This document shows positions 10,425 through 20,370 of a stretch of 64,000 bases of DNA, piece by piece. Where the stretch lies: the NCBI RefSeq assembly GCF_009928415.1, contig NZ_JAABNN010000003.1, positions 617,115 to 681,114 on the forward strand. Direction: 5' to 3'. Made by a program: the position numbers and the translations under genes. The notes under the pieces were generated by a model that made no database searches, was not told the DNA's origin, and saw only the letters and a program-made list of their open reading frames with translations. How positions within the stretch are numbered: position 1 is the stretch's first letter; each line of letters starts with the position of its first letter. This DNA comes from Bacillus sp. USDA818B3_A. Lineage in GTDB: Bacteria; Bacillota; Bacilli; Bacillales; Cytobacillaceae.

Positions 10425-11258
10425 TTATGAGTACCATAAATGAAACGATGATAATCGCCCAAATAAGAAAAAGTTAATTAAAACAATTAAAAACGATCCC
10501 GTATTCCAGATAGCTAATTTCTTTCCGGAGAGATTTTTTACGATCCTCAGATATAAATAGACACTATAAACCGTTAACAGCAGAAACGATCCGATAATTT
10601 TCATATCGTACCAAGCCATGCCAGGCACCTTTATAAACGCCCACTGCAGACCCAAAATTAAGGCAAGGAGAAGCATGGGAACCCCGGTTACTGCGAATAT
10701 GTATGATAATTTTTCAAGCTGCCCTAAATCCGCAAGCCGGATCAGCCGTGTCCCCCACTTTTTCCGTTTCAACAAATCGTATTGAAGTAAGTATAAGGTC
10801 GAAAAAACAAATGACAGGGAAAATGCCCCGTAAGAGAGTATCGCCATTGTAATATGAATCAGCAGCAGCTCCGATACGAGCTTGTTCGCCATCACGATGG
10901 AGTGGTATTGCATCGGAACGAACGTATGGATGGCCATGACGGTAAATCCAAGGATATTGGTAAAAAAGACGATAAAATCGACCCTCAATAAGTGATTGAT
11001 AATGATCGACAATGTAACCAATACCCAGGCATAAAAATAGAGTCCCTCAAAAATCGTTAATACAGGGAATCTGCCTGTTTTGGTCATATATAAGAATAGA
11101 AAGACCGTTTGCAAAATCCATACAAATGCAAGTAACCAGAAAGCAATACGGTTTGCCTTCCGGTTATGGTGAATGAAGTCGAAAAAATATAACAACACAC
11201 TGAAGGCATATAGAACAACTGTAAATTCGTGAAGCCTCGTCAAAAGAGTGCTAAACAT
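10425..11258 (-). CDS. hemX: HemX-type membrane protein, modulator of glutamyl-tRNA reductase level
   Basis: Polytopic membrane protein of 277 residues with about eight hydrophobic segments, related to CcsA/CcmC cytochrome c assembly proteins. In B. subtilis HemX lowers the amount of HemA. I place the start at the ATG at 11258, because AAGGAG lies 8 nt upstream; the in-frame GTG three codons earlier overlaps that ribosome site. It directly follows hemA by 12 bp. Histidines in TRLHEFTV and LLLIHITMAILSYG resemble those of the Ccs family, but haem binding is not shown. Confidence 0.92.
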   Translation of the reverse strand: MFSTLLTRLHEFTVVLYAFSVLLYFFDFIHHNRKANRIAFWLLAFVWILQTVFLFLYMTKTGRFPVLTIFEGLYFYAWVLVTLSIIINHLLRVDFIVFFTNILGFTVMAIHTFVPMQYHSIVMANKLVSELLLIHITMAILSYGAFSLSFVFSTLYLLQYDLLKRKKWGTRLIRLADLGQLEKLSYIFAVTGVPMLLLALILGLQWAFIKVPGMAWYDMKIIGSFLLLTVYSVYLYLRIVKNLSGKKLAIWNTGSFLIVLINFFLFGRLSSFHLWYS

Positions 11259-11270
11259 CCAAACCACTCC

Positions 11271-12614
11271 TTATGACTGAAAAGAAGCCTGAACTGTTCC
11301 AACCGGCATTTTAGTCGTTTTGGCTGCTTTCGAATGTTGTTCCTGAACAAGCTCTTCAATATTAAATATCTTCATAAACAATTCCATTGCCTGATCTGCA
11401 TCCGGTCTTGCTGCCAATTCTTTCGCTTGTAAAATAGGATCCTTTAACATCTGGTTGATAATGCTCTTTGTATGTTTATTTAACACTTTTATATCGCGGT
11501 CCGATAGGTTAGGCAGCTTCCGCTCAAGACTTTCCATCGTATCTGCCTGAATCGCTAGTGCTTTTTCCCTTAATGCTGAAATAACTGGGACAACACCAAG
11601 TGTACCAAGCCACTGGTTGAAATCGACGATTTCCTTTTCAATCATCAGCCTGATTTTGGCCGCCGCTTTCTGACGTTCCTGCAAGTTGGCCTCGACAATA
11701 CCTTCTAAATCATCAATATCATATAAAAAGATATTCTCTAACTCGGAGATTCGTGGATCTAAATCACGAGGGACGGCAATATCAACCATAAATAATGGTT
11801 TACCTTTGCGCTTTTTCTCCACTTTTGCCATCATCTCTTTGGAAATGACAAAGTCCTTGGACCCTGTTGAACTGATTAAGATATCGGCATCAGTTAGTGA
11901 TTTTTCTAATTCGGTTAGATTTTTAGCCACACCGTTAAAGCGGCCGGCAAGCACTTGTGCTTTTTCGAAAGTACGGTTAATGACGGTTACCTTTTTTACA
12001 CCGTTGCCGTGCAAATTCTGGGCAGCAAGTTCTCCCATTTTACCTGCACCAAAAATCAGCACATGCTTATTCTCAAGTGAACCGAAGATTTTCTTGGCAA
12101 GTTCGACTGCAGCGTAGCTGACAGAAACAGCATTGGCACCAATCTCCGTTTCAGAGTGCGCCCGTTTACCAAGCGTTACTGCTTGTTTAAAGAGGTGATT
12201 GAACACTGAACCAATGGTTTCTTCTTGTTGTGACAGCATAAAGCTTGTTCGTACCTGTCCAAGAATTTGAGTTTCTCCTAATACCATCGAGTTTAGTCCA
12301 CATGTTACGTTAAAGAGATGTTCTACAGCACCATCGTCTTCGTAGACAAACAGAAACGATGAAAATTCTGATTGCTCAATTCCAAACCATTCAGATAGAA
12401 ACTCTTTTATATAATAGCGGCCTGTGTGTAGCTGATCGACGACCGCATATATTTCCGTACGATTACATGTTGATAAGATGATATTTTCTAGGATGCTCTT
12501 TTTCGTATTTAGTTGTTTGATGGCATCCACAAGATCGGTTTCATTGAATGTCAACCGCTCACGGATTTCGACAGGGGCAGTTTTATAGTTAAGACCGACT
12601 GCTACAATATGCAT
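11271..12614 (-). CDS. hemA: Glutamyl-tRNA reductase
   Basis: First enzyme of the C5 tetrapyrrole route, reducing Glu-tRNA to glutamate-1-semialdehyde with NADPH. The nucleophile cysteine is in [13 protein letters not shown] near residue 50, the second signature is [16 protein letters not shown], and the Rossmann motif is [15 protein letters not shown]. The C-terminal dimerisation helices follow. The 447-residue length is normal. It is promoter-proximal in the operon; an inverted repeat overlaps the putative promoter (12668-12690). Confidence 0.98.
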   Translation of the reverse strand: MHIVAVGLNYKTAPVEIRERLTFNETDLVDAIKQLNTKKSILENIILSTCNRTEIYAVVDQLHTGRYYIKEFLSEWFGIEQSEFSSFLFVYEDDGAVEHLFNVTCGLNSMVLGETQILGQVRTSFMLSQQEETIGSVFNHLFKQAVTLGKRAHSETEIGANAVSVSYAAVELAKKIFGSLENKHVLIFGAGKMGELAAQNLHGNGVKKVTVINRTFEKAQVLAGRFNGVAKNLTELEKSLTDADILISSTGSKDFVISKEMMAKVEKKRKGKPLFMVDIAVPRDLDPRISELENIFLYDIDDLEGIVEANLQERQKAAAKIRLMIEKEIVDFNQWLGTLGVVPVISALREKALAIQADTMESLERKLPNLSDRDIKVLNKHTKSIINQMLKDPILQAKELAARPDADQAMELFMKIFNIEELVQEQHSKAAKTTKMPVGTVQASFQS

Positions 12615-12658
12615 TTATTCATGACACCCCCAAGAGATTTTCAGTATTAGCTAGTAAA

Positions 12659-12690
12659 ATTATATCACGAGCAATTTCGACTTTTGCTCG
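12659..12690 (-). promoter_or_regulatory. Putative hemA promoter region with a 7-bp inverted repeat
   Basis: A TATAAT -10 hexamer (12659-12664, minus strand) lies about 45 bp before hemA. Directly upstream of it, in the spacer and -35 area, is a perfect inverted repeat CGAGCAA (12668-12674) / TTGCTCG (12684-12690) with a 9-nt centre. No good -35 hexamer is visible at 17 bp. The palindrome may be an operator; it does not match the Per-box TTATAATNATTATAA known for B. subtilis hemA. Confidence 0.4.
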
Positions 12691-12884
12691 AAAAATGTGA
12701 ACATAGAATGAAACAATATGCTAATATAAAATAGACTCGGGTTGTTTTCGAGCCATATGAAAGAATAGTTTAGCAAAGCTTCCTTAAGATAACATTAATA
12801 ATAAAATAAAATACTTCCCTATGTACAGTATCAAAAAAATAGAATAGATTCAAGTGAACCTTACTGGAAGTGATGGTGTTTTTA

Positions 12885-13373
12885 ATGAAAAATCAACGAA
12901 TTTTCCCTGGGATTATCCTTATTGGATTTGGGGCTTATTTTCTTCTCCAGCAGACAGGCCTCACTCTTTTTCAACAATTTTATACATGGCCGACATTGCT
13001 GATTATTGTTGGGATTGCTTTTTTGGGTCAGGGTTATTCTGCAGGCGAATATGATGCGATTCTCCCTGGGGTGATTATGAGCGGCTTCGGTCTTCATTTT
13101 CATCTTTCAGGCCATCTTGCTTTTTGGCCCACGAACACAATTGGTATGTTAATTTTAATTATTTCTGTCGGCTTCTTTTTCCGTTTTCAAAAAACCAATA
13201 ACGGCTTGTTTCAAGCGTTCTTATTTCTGATTATAGCTGTTTTGCTGCTGTTTTATGATAAGATTGCCAGCTATTTTGGTTTGCTGCAAAATGGAATGAA
13301 TTTAGTTTGGAAGTTTTGGCCGGCACTATTAATTGTTGTTGGTATTTATTTTTTACTAAAAAAGAAAAAATAA
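12885..13373 (+). CDS. Membrane protein with LiaI/LiaF-type transmembrane repeat
   Basis: Predicted 162-residue membrane protein with about six hydrophobic segments. The repeated pattern of PGIILIGFGAYFLL, WPTLLIIVGIAFLGQG and FWPALLIVVGIYFLLKKKK is typical of the LiaI-LiaF-like (DUF5668) transmembrane region found in envelope-stress proteins. The ATG at 12885 is the most likely start, since the earlier in-frame GTG and ATG at 12870-12875 overlap the GGAAGTGATG ribosome-site-like stretch. It stands alone on the plus strand, with its own terminator. A role in envelope stress is inferred only from the domain type. Confidence 0.75.
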   Translation: MKNQRIFPGIILIGFGAYFLLQQTGLTLFQQFYTWPTLLIIVGIAFLGQGYSAGEYDAILPGVIMSGFGLHFHLSGHLAFWPTNTIGMLILIISVGFFFRFQKTNNGLFQAFLFLIIAVLLLFYDKIASYFGLLQNGMNLVWKFWPALLIVVGIYFLLKKKK

Positions 13374-13414
13374 CCGCCAAGGGCAGTAAGAACTGCCAAG
13401 GCGGTTATTTTTTT
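13368..13414 (+). terminator. Terminator after the LiaI/LiaF-like gene
   Basis: Arms TAACCGCC (13371-13378) and GGCGGTTA (13400-13407), with an inner GGCAGT/ACTGCC stem, then seven T residues. Strong intrinsic terminator. Confidence 0.9.
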
Positions 13415-13429
13415 GGGAATTTATTTGGA

Positions 13430-13555
13430 CTTATCAGTGCTTTTGATTAACTTATCGGCACTTTTCATGTATTTATCGGCGCTTTGAGCCAACTTAACGG
13501 CACTTTTGATGAATTTATCGGCACTTTTGGCCAATTTATCGGCACTTTTAATTCT
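13430..13555 (+). repeat. Tandem array A: six 21-bp units with core TTATCGGCACTTTT
   Basis: Six contiguous 21-bp units starting at 13430, 13451, 13472, 13493, 13514 and 13535. The first 14 bases after a leading pyrimidine are nearly constant (TTATCGGCACTTTT; variants TTATCAGTGC, TTATCGGCGC and TTAACGGCAC) while the last five or six vary. It begins 16 bp after a terminator and ends 61 bp before the 3' end of ysxC. Read on the ysxC strand each unit shows GTGCCGATAA, and in one frame a K-S-A-D-K heptad, but there is no convincing start codon. See findings. Confidence 0.9.
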
Positions 13556-13615
13556 CGCCCTCAAATTTCCCCACTATCTCGGGGTCGTCCAGAGCGGCAG
13601 GGGTTTACTGATTTG

Positions 13616-14197
13616 TTACATATAACTATGCAAAATCGACCAGACCTGATCTTTCCCTTCACCCGTTTCCGAAGAAAACACCACTATATGGTCACTCTTT
13701 TCCAATTCCAAGGTCTCACGCGTTACCTTTAAATGTTTCTGCCATTTTCCTTTAGGTATTTTATCAGCCTTGGTTGCGATGATGATACAAGGGAGTTCAT
13801 AATGTTTAAGAAAATCATACATCATCACATCATCAACTGTTGGCGGGTGACGCAAGTCAACGATCAAAACCACCGCCCGAAGCTGTTCACGGGTCGTAAA
13901 ATAGGTTTCAATCATCCTGCCCCATGCCGCCCGCTCCGTCTTCGATACTTTCGCATACCCATAACCCGGTACATCAACAAAATGCATGATTTCATTAATC
14001 AGATAAAAATTAAGGGTCTGCGTTTTACCAGGTTTTGAGGAAATCCGTGCCAACCCTTTTCGGTTCAGCATCTTATTAATAAATGAAGATTTCCCCACAT
14101 TAGAGCGGCCCGCAAGCGCAAACTCCGGAAGCTCAGTTTCCGGGTATTGCTCCGGTTTTACCGCACTAATGACTATTTCAGAACTAACTACTTTCAT
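13616..14197 (-). CDS. ysxC: Ribosome biogenesis GTPase YsxC/EngB
   Basis: Essential GTPase of the EngB family needed for 50S subunit assembly. The G motifs are visible: G1 [10 protein letters not shown] near residue 30, the switch segment [12 protein letters not shown]3 DVPGYG, and G4 ATKADK. The 193-residue length is normal. The start overlaps the last bases of lonA, consistent with a lonA-ysxC operon, as in B. subtilis. Confidence 0.97.
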   Translation of the reverse strand: MKVVSSEIVISAVKPEQYPETELPEFALAGRSNVGKSSFINKMLNRKGLARISSKPGKTQTLNFYLINEIMHFVDVPGYGYAKVSKTERAAWGRMIETYFTTREQLRAVVLIVDLRHPPTVDDVMMYDFLKHYELPCIIIATKADKIPKGKWQKHLKVTRETLELEKSDHIVVFSSETGEGKDQVWSILHSYM

Positions 14198-16521
14198 TGA
14201 ACTTCTCCTTCTAATAGGGCACGTTTCAAAACTTCATCGACATGGGTAACAGGGACAAATTCCAAATCATTTCGGACACTTTCAGGGATATCATCAATAT
14301 CCTTGACATTATCCTTTGGAATGATGACCGTCTTAAGCCCGGCGCGATGGGCGCTAAGTGACTTTTCCTTCAAACCGCCGATTGGAAGAACACGGCCTCT
14401 TAAGGTGATTTCACCTGTCATTCCCACTTCACGGCGGATTGGTTTACCAGTCAGAGCCGAAACAAGAGCAGTTGCCATTGTAATTCCGGCAGACGGACCA
14501 TCTTTTGGGACCGCCCCTTCAGGAACATGGATATGAATATCATATTTTTCATGGAAGTCTTCCTCAATTCCAAGCTCACTTGCCTTGGAGCGAACATAAC
14601 TAAACGCCGCTTGCGCCGATTCTTTCATGACATCTCCCAGCTTACCTGTTAAAGCAAGTTTTCCTTTACCAGGAGATAAGGCGACTTCAATCTGCAAGGT
14701 ATCGCCGCCAACAGTGGTATACGCTAACCCAGTTGCTACCCCTACTTGATCTTCGGCCTCTGCCATACCATAGTGGAATCTCGGCTTTCCTAAGAATTCC
14801 TCCACATTCTTCTCGGTAATGATCACGCGCTTTTTCTCACCAGCTACAACGATTTTTGCCGTTTTTCGGCAAATCGTCGCCATTTGACGTTCAAGGCTCC
14901 GGACACCTGCTTCACGAGTATAGTAGCGGATCACTTTCAGAATCGCTTCATCGCGCACTTGCAAAGTTCCTTTAGACAAACCATTTTCTTTAATTTGGCG
15001 CGGCAGCAAGTGATCGCGGCAAATATTAACTTTCTCGATTTCCGTATAGCCTTCAATCGTGATGATCTCCATCCGATCTAACAATGGCCCTGGTACGGTC
15101 GACAGGTTATTTGCGGTCGCAATAAACATAACCTTCGATAAATCGTATGTTTCTTCTATATAATGGTCACTGAAATTACTATTTTGTTCTGGGTCTAATA
15201 CTTCGAGCATCGCACTTGATGGGTCACCGCGGAAATCACTCGACATTTTATCAATTTCATCCAGCAAAAAGACCGGATTAATGGTCCCCGCTTTTTTCAT
15301 TCCTTGAATAATTCGGCCTGGCATTGCCCCGACATAGGTTCTGCGATGACCGCGGATTTCAGATTCATCACGCACACCGCCTAGTGATACGCGGACAAAA
15401 TTACGGTTCAACGAAGTCGCAATCGAACGCGCCAAGCTTGTTTTACCCACTCCCGGAGGTCCGGCAAGACATAGGATTGGACCCTTAATGGAATTAGTCA
15501 GCTTTTGGACCGCTAAATATTCAAGGACACGCTCTTTCACCTTTTCAAGTCCAAAATGTTCTTCATTTAGAATCTTTTCAGCCCGAAGGATATCGATATC
15601 GTCCTCTGTTTTTTTGGACCATGGCAAAGCAATCAGCCAGTCAATATAATTTCGAATGACCGCACTTTCAGCAGAGCTTGCTGGTACCTTTTCATAACGG
15701 TCAAGTTCTCTGTTTGCTGCAGTCATGACATGCTCCGGCATGCCTGCCTCTTCAATTTTCTTTTTGAGTTCCGAAATTTCTCCGGTTTTGCCTTCCTTAT
15801 CGCCAAGTTCCTTTTGAATCGCCTTCATTTGTTCGCGAAGGTAGTATTCCTTTTGCGTTCTTTCCATAGAACGTTTGACACGCTGGCCAATTTTTTTCTC
15901 AAGATTAAGAACCTCTTTTTCATTATGAATGGTATCAATGACACGGTTCATCCGTTCTTTAACATCAATCATCTCAAGAATTTCTTGCTTTTCTTTTAGC
16001 TTAATCGGAAGGTGTGAAGCAATAATATCTGCCATCCGCCCCGGTTCTTCAATATCAGCAACCGTTGCATAGGTTTCTGCAGAAACCTTTTTCGATAACT
16101 TTATGTATTGCTCAAAATATTCCAGCATCGTTCTCATCAATGCTTGGTCTTCTACATCTTTTGTATCCGGTTCATCGTAGGTAGCAATACTTACGGAATA
16201 ATAGTCTTCTTCTTCATAAAATGAAACCACTTCAGCTCTATTTAAACCTTCTACTAGCACGCGGATCGTACCATTAGGAAGCTTTAACATCTGCTTAACC
16301 TTTGTCAAAGTTCCCAATTTGTATAGATCCTCTTCGGCAGGTTCGTCAATTGAGACATCCTTTTGTGTAGTTAAAAATATCAAATGGTCATCTACCATTG
16401 CTTTTTCGAGTGCTTGCACAGATTTTTCACGGCCAACATCCAAGTGAAGAACCATTGTCGGATAGACCAGCAATCCTCGAAGCGGCAGGAGGGGGACGAT
16501 TAATTCATTCTGTTTCGCCAT
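14194..16521 (-). CDS. lonA: ATP-dependent protease Lon, class A
   Basis: Cytoplasmic AAA+ serine protease. Order of domains: N-terminal substrate domain ([19 protein letters not shown]), coiled coil, AAA+ with [17 protein letters not shown] and an arginine-rich sensor region, then the protease domain with catalytic serine in [12 protein letters not shown] and lysine in [15 protein letters not shown] start at the ATG at 16521, which has GGAGGTG upstream and gives 775 residues, close to the B. subtilis protein; an earlier in-frame codon adds six unlikely residues. Confidence 0.97.
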   Translation of the reverse strand: MAKQNELIVPLLPLRGLLVYPTMVLHLDVGREKSVQALEKAMVDDHLIFLTTQKDVSIDEPAEEDLYKLGTLTKVKQMLKLPNGTIRVLVEGLNRAEVVSFYEEEDYYSVSIATYDEPDTKDVEDQALMRTMLEYFEQYIKLSKKVSAETYATVADIEEPGRMADIIASHLPIKLKEKQEILEMIDVKERMNRVIDTIHNEKEVLNLEKKIGQRVKRSMERTQKEYYLREQMKAIQKELGDKEGKTGEISELKKKIEEAGMPEHVMTAANRELDRYEKVPASSAESAVIRNYIDWLIALPWSKKTEDDIDILRAEKILNEEHFGLEKVKERVLEYLAVQKLTNSIKGPILCLAGPPGVGKTSLARSIATSLNRNFVRVSLGGVRDESEIRGHRRTYVGAMPGRIIQGMKKAGTINPVFLLDEIDKMSSDFRGDPSSAMLEVLDPEQNSNFSDHYIEETYDLSKVMFIATANNLSTVPGPLLDRMEIITIEGYTEIEKVNICRDHLLPRQIKENGLSKGTLQVRDEAILKVIRYYTREAGVRSLERQMATICRKTAKIVVAGEKKRVIITEKNVEEFLGKPRFHYGMAEAEDQVGVATGLAYTTVGGDTLQIEVALSPGKGKLALTGKLGDVMKESAQAAFSYVRSKASELGIEEDFHEKYDIHIHVPEGAVPKDGPSAGITMATALVSALTGKPIRREVGMTGEITLRGRVLPIGGLKEKSLSAHRAGLKTVIIPKDNVKDIDDIPESVRNDLEFVPVTHVDEVLKRALLEGEVQ

Positions 16522-16685
16522 TTTACTGCACCTCCACATGCAATCCTTTTATTTTCTACTGCAAAGCAGAATAGTCTTTGTTGTACAATTCTATCTTATT
16601 TGGTGCTTATGTGTCTATTTTTAGAGAGTGTCTGTTGATTCTTTTTCAATATAATTATTTTCCCCAACCACATCATTTTCTTTCT

Positions 16686-16731
16686 CAAAAAAAACTTCGG
16701 TTTGATCTTTTGAACCAAACCGAAGTTTTTT
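16686..16731 (-). terminator. Terminator after lonB
   Basis: Arms AAACTTCGGTTTG and CAAACCGAAGTTT flank a short loop, followed on the minus strand by a T-rich run. It separates lonB from lonA. Confidence 0.85.
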
Positions 16732-18399
16732 CTAGATAGACTCTTTTTTTGATAATTCAATCGAAGCAGGAATGGCCTCGGTTTTTGGAAAGGACGGAAC
16801 TAAAGCAAGATCAAATACCTGTTGAAGATGGGTTACAGGGACAATATTGATGCCCTCGATTTCATTTAAGATGGTTTGCATATTTTCTTCTGGGATAATA
16901 ACTGTTCTTGCCCCAGCTTTTTTAGCAGCCTTTACCTTCGGATATACACCGCCAATCGGCTTTACATTTCCATGAATACTAATTTCTCCAGTCATGGCTA
17001 CTGTGTTATCAATCGGGATTTTATAAATGGCCGAGTAAATTCCCGTTGCCATGGCAATTCCTGCAGATGGGCCATCAATCGGCACACCGCCTGGGAAATT
17101 AACATGGATATCATAATCATTTGCCGGTACTCCCATTGAGCGTAATACCGTGAGTACATTTTCAATTGAACCACGCGCCATACTTTTGCGGCGGATCGAC
17201 TTGCCCTGACTGCCTATACTTTCTTCTTCAACAATTCCTGTAATATTAATTGAGCCCTTTTCCTTCGCCGGAATGACGGTGACCTCAATTTCAAGTAATG
17301 CTCCAGAATTCGGACCATAAACCGCTAAGCCATTTACGAGGCCTATATGTGAGATATCATTAATTTTTCTTTCCATTCTTGGCGTCATCTGGCTGGAATG
17401 AATGACCCATTCAATATCTTCGTCTTTAATGAAGCCGCGATCTTCCGTAATGGCCAGCCCGGCAGCAATTTGAATCATATTGACCGTTTCCCGGCCATTT
17501 CTTGCATATGTAGATAGCGTATTTACACCATTTTCGCTTATTTCCATATTGACTTTATCGGCTGCTTTTTGGGCCACCGTTATAATCTCTTCTTGATTTA
17601 AATCACGGAAGAAGACTTCCATACAGCGTGAACGGATCGCTGGAGGAATTTCACTTGGTGTTCTGGTCGTAGCCCCGATTAAACGAAAATCCGCCGGTAG
17701 TCCGTTTTTAAAAATATCATGAATATGGGTTGGAATCTGTGTATTTTCTTCATGATAGTAAGCACTTTCAAGAAATACTTTGCGGTCCTCCAACACTTTT
17801 AACAGCTTATTCATTTGAATCGGATGTAATTCACCAATTTCGTCAATAAAGAGAACGCCACCATGCGCATTGGTAACCGCCCCTTGTTTCGGCTGTGGAA
17901 TTCCTGCTTGTCCCATCGCCCCGGCACCTTGATAAATCGGATCATGAACGGATCCAATCAGCGGGTCCGCGATCCCTCTTTCATCAAATCGAGCGGTTGT
18001 TGCATCTAGCTCAATAAAAACAGACTGTGGTTTAAATGGTGACTTAGCATTCTTTTTCGCTTCCTCCAATACGAGACGGGCAGCGGCCGTTTTCCCGACC
18101 CCAGGAGGTCCATAAATAATCACATGCTGCGGATTGGGTCCGCATAAGGCAGCTTTCAATGACTTTATACCATCCTCTTGGCCTACAATATCATTAAAAC
18201 TGGTAGGACGAACTTTCTCAGATAACGGTTCTGTTAAGGATATTGATCTCATTTTGCGAAGCTGTTCCATCTCTTTTCGGGATTCCCGATCAATGGATAC
18301 CTTTTGTGTGCGCTGGCTCCTCAGCAAATTCCAAAAATAGAGCCCTATGATAATACCGAAAAAGAGCTGTATAAATAAGGCAATCCCCGTCCAACTCAT
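16732..18399 (-). CDS. lonB: ATP-dependent protease LonB (sporulation-linked, membrane-anchored)
   Basis: Forespore-linked Lon homologue without the long N-domain. Residues about 3-24 form one membrane helix (GIALFIQLFFGIIIGLYFW). The AAA+ module has [12 protein letters not shown] and VLFIDEIGEL. The protease domain has the serine in DGPSAGIAMATG and the lysine in YPKVKAAKKAG. The ATG at 18399 has TAGGAGGG upstream and gives 555 residues, near the 552 of B. subtilis LonB. A sigma-F type promoter lies just upstream, fitting early forespore expression. Confidence 0.96.
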   Translation of the reverse strand: MSWTGIALFIQLFFGIIIGLYFWNLLRSQRTQKVSIDRESRKEMEQLRKMRSISLTEPLSEKVRPTSFNDIVGQEDGIKSLKAALCGPNPQHVIIYGPPGVGKTAAARLVLEEAKKNAKSPFKPQSVFIELDATTARFDERGIADPLIGSVHDPIYQGAGAMGQAGIPQPKQGAVTNAHGGVLFIDEIGELHPIQMNKLLKVLEDRKVFLESAYYHEENTQIPTHIHDIFKNGLPADFRLIGATTRTPSEIPPAIRSRCMEVFFRDLNQEEIITVAQKAADKVNMEISENGVNTLSTYARNGRETVNMIQIAAGLAITEDRGFIKDEDIEWVIHSSQMTPRMERKINDISHIGLVNGLAVYGPNSGALLEIEVTVIPAKEKGSINITGIVEEESIGSQGKSIRRKSMARGSIENVLTVLRSMGVPANDYDIHVNFPGGVPIDGPSAGIAMATGIYSAIYKIPIDNTVAMTGEISIHGNVKPIGGVYPKVKAAKKAGARTVIIPEENMQTILNEIEGINIVPVTHLQQVFDLALVPSFPKTEAIPASIELSKKESI

Positions 18400-18436
18400 T
18401 ATATTCCCTCCTACAACTGTACTCATCTATAGTAAG

Positions 18437-18466
18437 AAGTATTTCCTTTAGAGTGGCGGAATAAAC
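18437..18466 (-). promoter_or_regulatory. Sigma-F type promoter of lonB
   Basis: Minus-strand -35 GTTTA (18462-18466) and -10 GGAAATACTT (18437-18446) separated by 15 bp. Sigma-F consensus is GYWTA-15-GGNRANAHTR; only the last -10 position differs by my reading. It ends 37 bp before the lonB start. Confidence 0.65.
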
Positions 18467-18664
18467 CAATAATGTAAAAACAAATCGATACATGGGGAGT
18501 GTTCTATCGTTCATCGTACAGGTTGATTTACCCATTTTTCCGGAGAAAATGGCTTTCTTATAATGGAGATTGGCCATATTCCCAGTTTAATGGTCCTTTC
18601 ATATGATGATTGGCTCATTTTTGTAAATTTTCGCATTCATTTATAAATAGGGACTCAGAATCAC

Positions 18665-18695
18665 ACAAAAAGACCCGGCTTGATAAGCCAGGTCT
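18665..18695 (-). terminator. Terminator after clpX
   Basis: Arms AGACCCGGCTT (18671-18681) and AAGCCAGGTCT (18685-18695), then TTTTTGTG on the minus strand. The rest of the roughly 300-bp lonB-clpX gap holds the sigma-F type promoter and no gene I can support. Confidence 0.85.
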
Positions 18696-18702
18696 CACTT
18701 CA

Positions 18703-19962
18703 TTACGCAGATTTTTCTTCAACAACAACCGTTCCATCTTCTAAGACTAACTTAGGTACACTGCTGCCTAGAACGGTTTCTTTAGTAATAATACACTTTG
18801 TGATGTCGTCGCGTGAAGGCAGGTCATACATAACATCCAGCATAATGCCTTCAATAATCGAACGTAAACCACGAGCGCCTGTTTTGCGTTCGATTGCCTT
18901 TTTCGCGATTTCATTTAGAGCGCCTTCTTCAAACTCAAGCTCAACATCATCGATTTCAAGCATTTTTTGATATTGCTTCACTAATGCATTTTTTGGTTTT
19001 GTCAGGATTTCAATTAAAGCTTCCTCGTCTAATTGCTCAAGGCTCGCAATAACTGGAAGACGTCCAATAAATTCTGGAATTAATCCAAAACGAAGTAAGT
19101 CTTCTGGCAATACCTTTGAAAGTAGTTCTTTTTGTGCCACTTCTTCCTGCTTCACTTCAGAACCAAAACCGATTACTTTCTGGCCTAAACGGCGTTTAAT
19201 AATAGGTTCAATTCCGTCAAACGCACCACCACAAATAAATAAGATGTTAGTGGTATCGATTTGGATAAATTCTTGATGAGGGTGCTTTCTTCCCCCTTGT
19301 GGCGGAACACTTGCAACTGTGCCTTCAAGAATTTTTAATAGTGCCTGCTGCACACCTTCACCGGAAACATCTCTAGTAATAGATGGATTTTCAGACTTAC
19401 GGGCAATTTTATCGATTTCATCGATGTAAATGATGCCTTTTTCAGCTTTTTCTACATCATAATCAGCAGCCTGAATTAATTTTAGCAGGATGTTTTCAAC
19501 ATCTTCACCTACATAACCAGCTTCAGTGAGAGAGGTTGCATCAGCAATGGCAAATGGCACATTCAAGATGCGCGCTAATGTTTGCGCTAATAACGTCTTA
19601 CCAGAACCAGTCGGCCCAATCATACAGATGTTACTTTTTGAAAGTTCCACATCATCAATTTTGCTATTTGAATTGATACGCTTGTAGTGGTTATAGACCG
19701 CTACGGAAAGAGATTTTTTCGCCTTGTCTTGGCCAATGACGTAATCTTTAAGAATTTCATAAATTTCTTTTGGTTTTGGTACGTCTTTGAATTCTACTTC
19801 CTCTTCTGTTCCAAGTTCTTCCTCTACGATCTCCGTGCAAAGCTCGATGCATTCATCACATATATATACACCCGGGCCAGCCACTAATTTACGAACTTGA
19901 TCCTGTGTTTTTCCACAGAAGGAACACTTTAACTGTCCTTTTTCATCATTAAATTTAAACAA
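18703..19962 (-). CDS. clpX: ATP-dependent Clp protease ATP-binding subunit ClpX
   Basis: AAA+ unfoldase that feeds ClpP. The N-terminal zinc domain has four cysteines ([11 protein letters not shown] ... ICDECIELC). AAA+ motifs are [22 protein letters not shown], the pore loop GYVGED and the ClpP-binding loop KVIGFG. A TTG at 19962 fits the usual MFKFN start and has AAGGGGTGA upstream; the GTG at 19971 overlaps that site. This gives 419 residues, against about 420 in B. subtilis. Between it and tig are about 400 bp with the tig terminator and no other gene. Confidence 0.97.
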   Translation of the reverse strand: MFKFNDEKGQLKCSFCGKTQDQVRKLVAGPGVYICDECIELCTEIVEEELGTEEEVEFKDVPKPKEIYEILKDYVIGQDKAKKSLSVAVYNHYKRINSNSKIDDVELSKSNICMIGPTGSGKTLLAQTLARILNVPFAIADATSLTEAGYVGEDVENILLKLIQAADYDVEKAEKGIIYIDEIDKIARKSENPSITRDVSGEGVQQALLKILEGTVASVPPQGGRKHPHQEFIQIDTTNILFICGGAFDGIEPIIKRRLGQKVIGFGSEVKQEEVAQKELLSKVLPEDLLRFGLIPEFIGRLPVIASLEQLDEEALIEILTKPKNALVKQYQKMLEIDDVELEFEEGALNEIAKKAIERKTGARGLRSIIEGIMLDVMYDLPSRDDITKCIITKETVLGSSVPKLVLEDGTVVVEEKSA

Positions 19963-20319
19963 TTCTTTCACCCCTTAACACGTGTTAAAAACCTATTGAA
20001 GCTCGTGAATTACACAAACAAAGTCCGAGTTTTTTTCTATCTTTCAAAGGTATGTATTTTGCATTGTAACACATTAGGCTAACAGACTGGAAATAAAACG
20101 CTTTAACAAGTATGTCTTCTTTTTCTCAAGTTTGTTGTGTAATCATGTAAAAATATGTACCCATTAATCTTAACCATAATTCTAAAAAATAAATCTAAAA
20201 TGGTTATGGAAATATTTATTCGTTGCCTGCAGCGTTTTTTCCTGCCCAATTTAAAGAAATTGAATCTAGGGAAACATTAAAAGTTTTCCCTGCCCTTATT
20301 ATAATATGTAATTGATAAA

Positions 20320-20356
20320 AAGTATAAAACAAGGCACGATAAAAATCGCGCCTTGT
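20320..20356 (-). terminator. Terminator after tig
   Basis: Arms CAAGGCACGAT (20330-20340) and ATCGCGCCTTG (20345-20355), then TTTTATACTTTTTA on the minus strand. The region 19963-20319 is AT-rich, holds the presumed clpX promoter (TACAAT near 20063) and shows no supported ORF. Confidence 0.8.
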
Positions 20357-20370
20357 CCAAAAGTTCACTA

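Noticed and set aside
10616..10640. Further copies of the GGTGTCAGGCACC element in hemX (CCAGGCACC) and in uvrC near 40570 (GGTGCCAGGCACT)
   Set aside because: Only 8 to 10 bases agree, which is within chance expectation.
11686..12117. 143-aa plus-strand ORF opposite hemA
   Set aside because: Shadow of the conserved hemA reading frame.
12615..12700. PerR box upstream of hemA
   Set aside because: No TTATAATNATTATAA-like sequence was found; only the different palindrome reported above.
13430..13555. CRISPR array
   Set aside because: Units are contiguous 20-21 bp repeats without unique spacers, and no cas gene is present. The same holds for the three other arrays.
13484..13732. Plus-strand ORF of 82 aa beginning in array A
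   Set aside because: It is made of array units (I-G-T-F repeats) and then runs antisense to the ysxC end; no start signals.
18290..18577. 95-aa minus-strand ORF across the lonB start
   Set aside because: It overlaps the lonB start and sigma-F type promoter in another frame, with no ribosome site.
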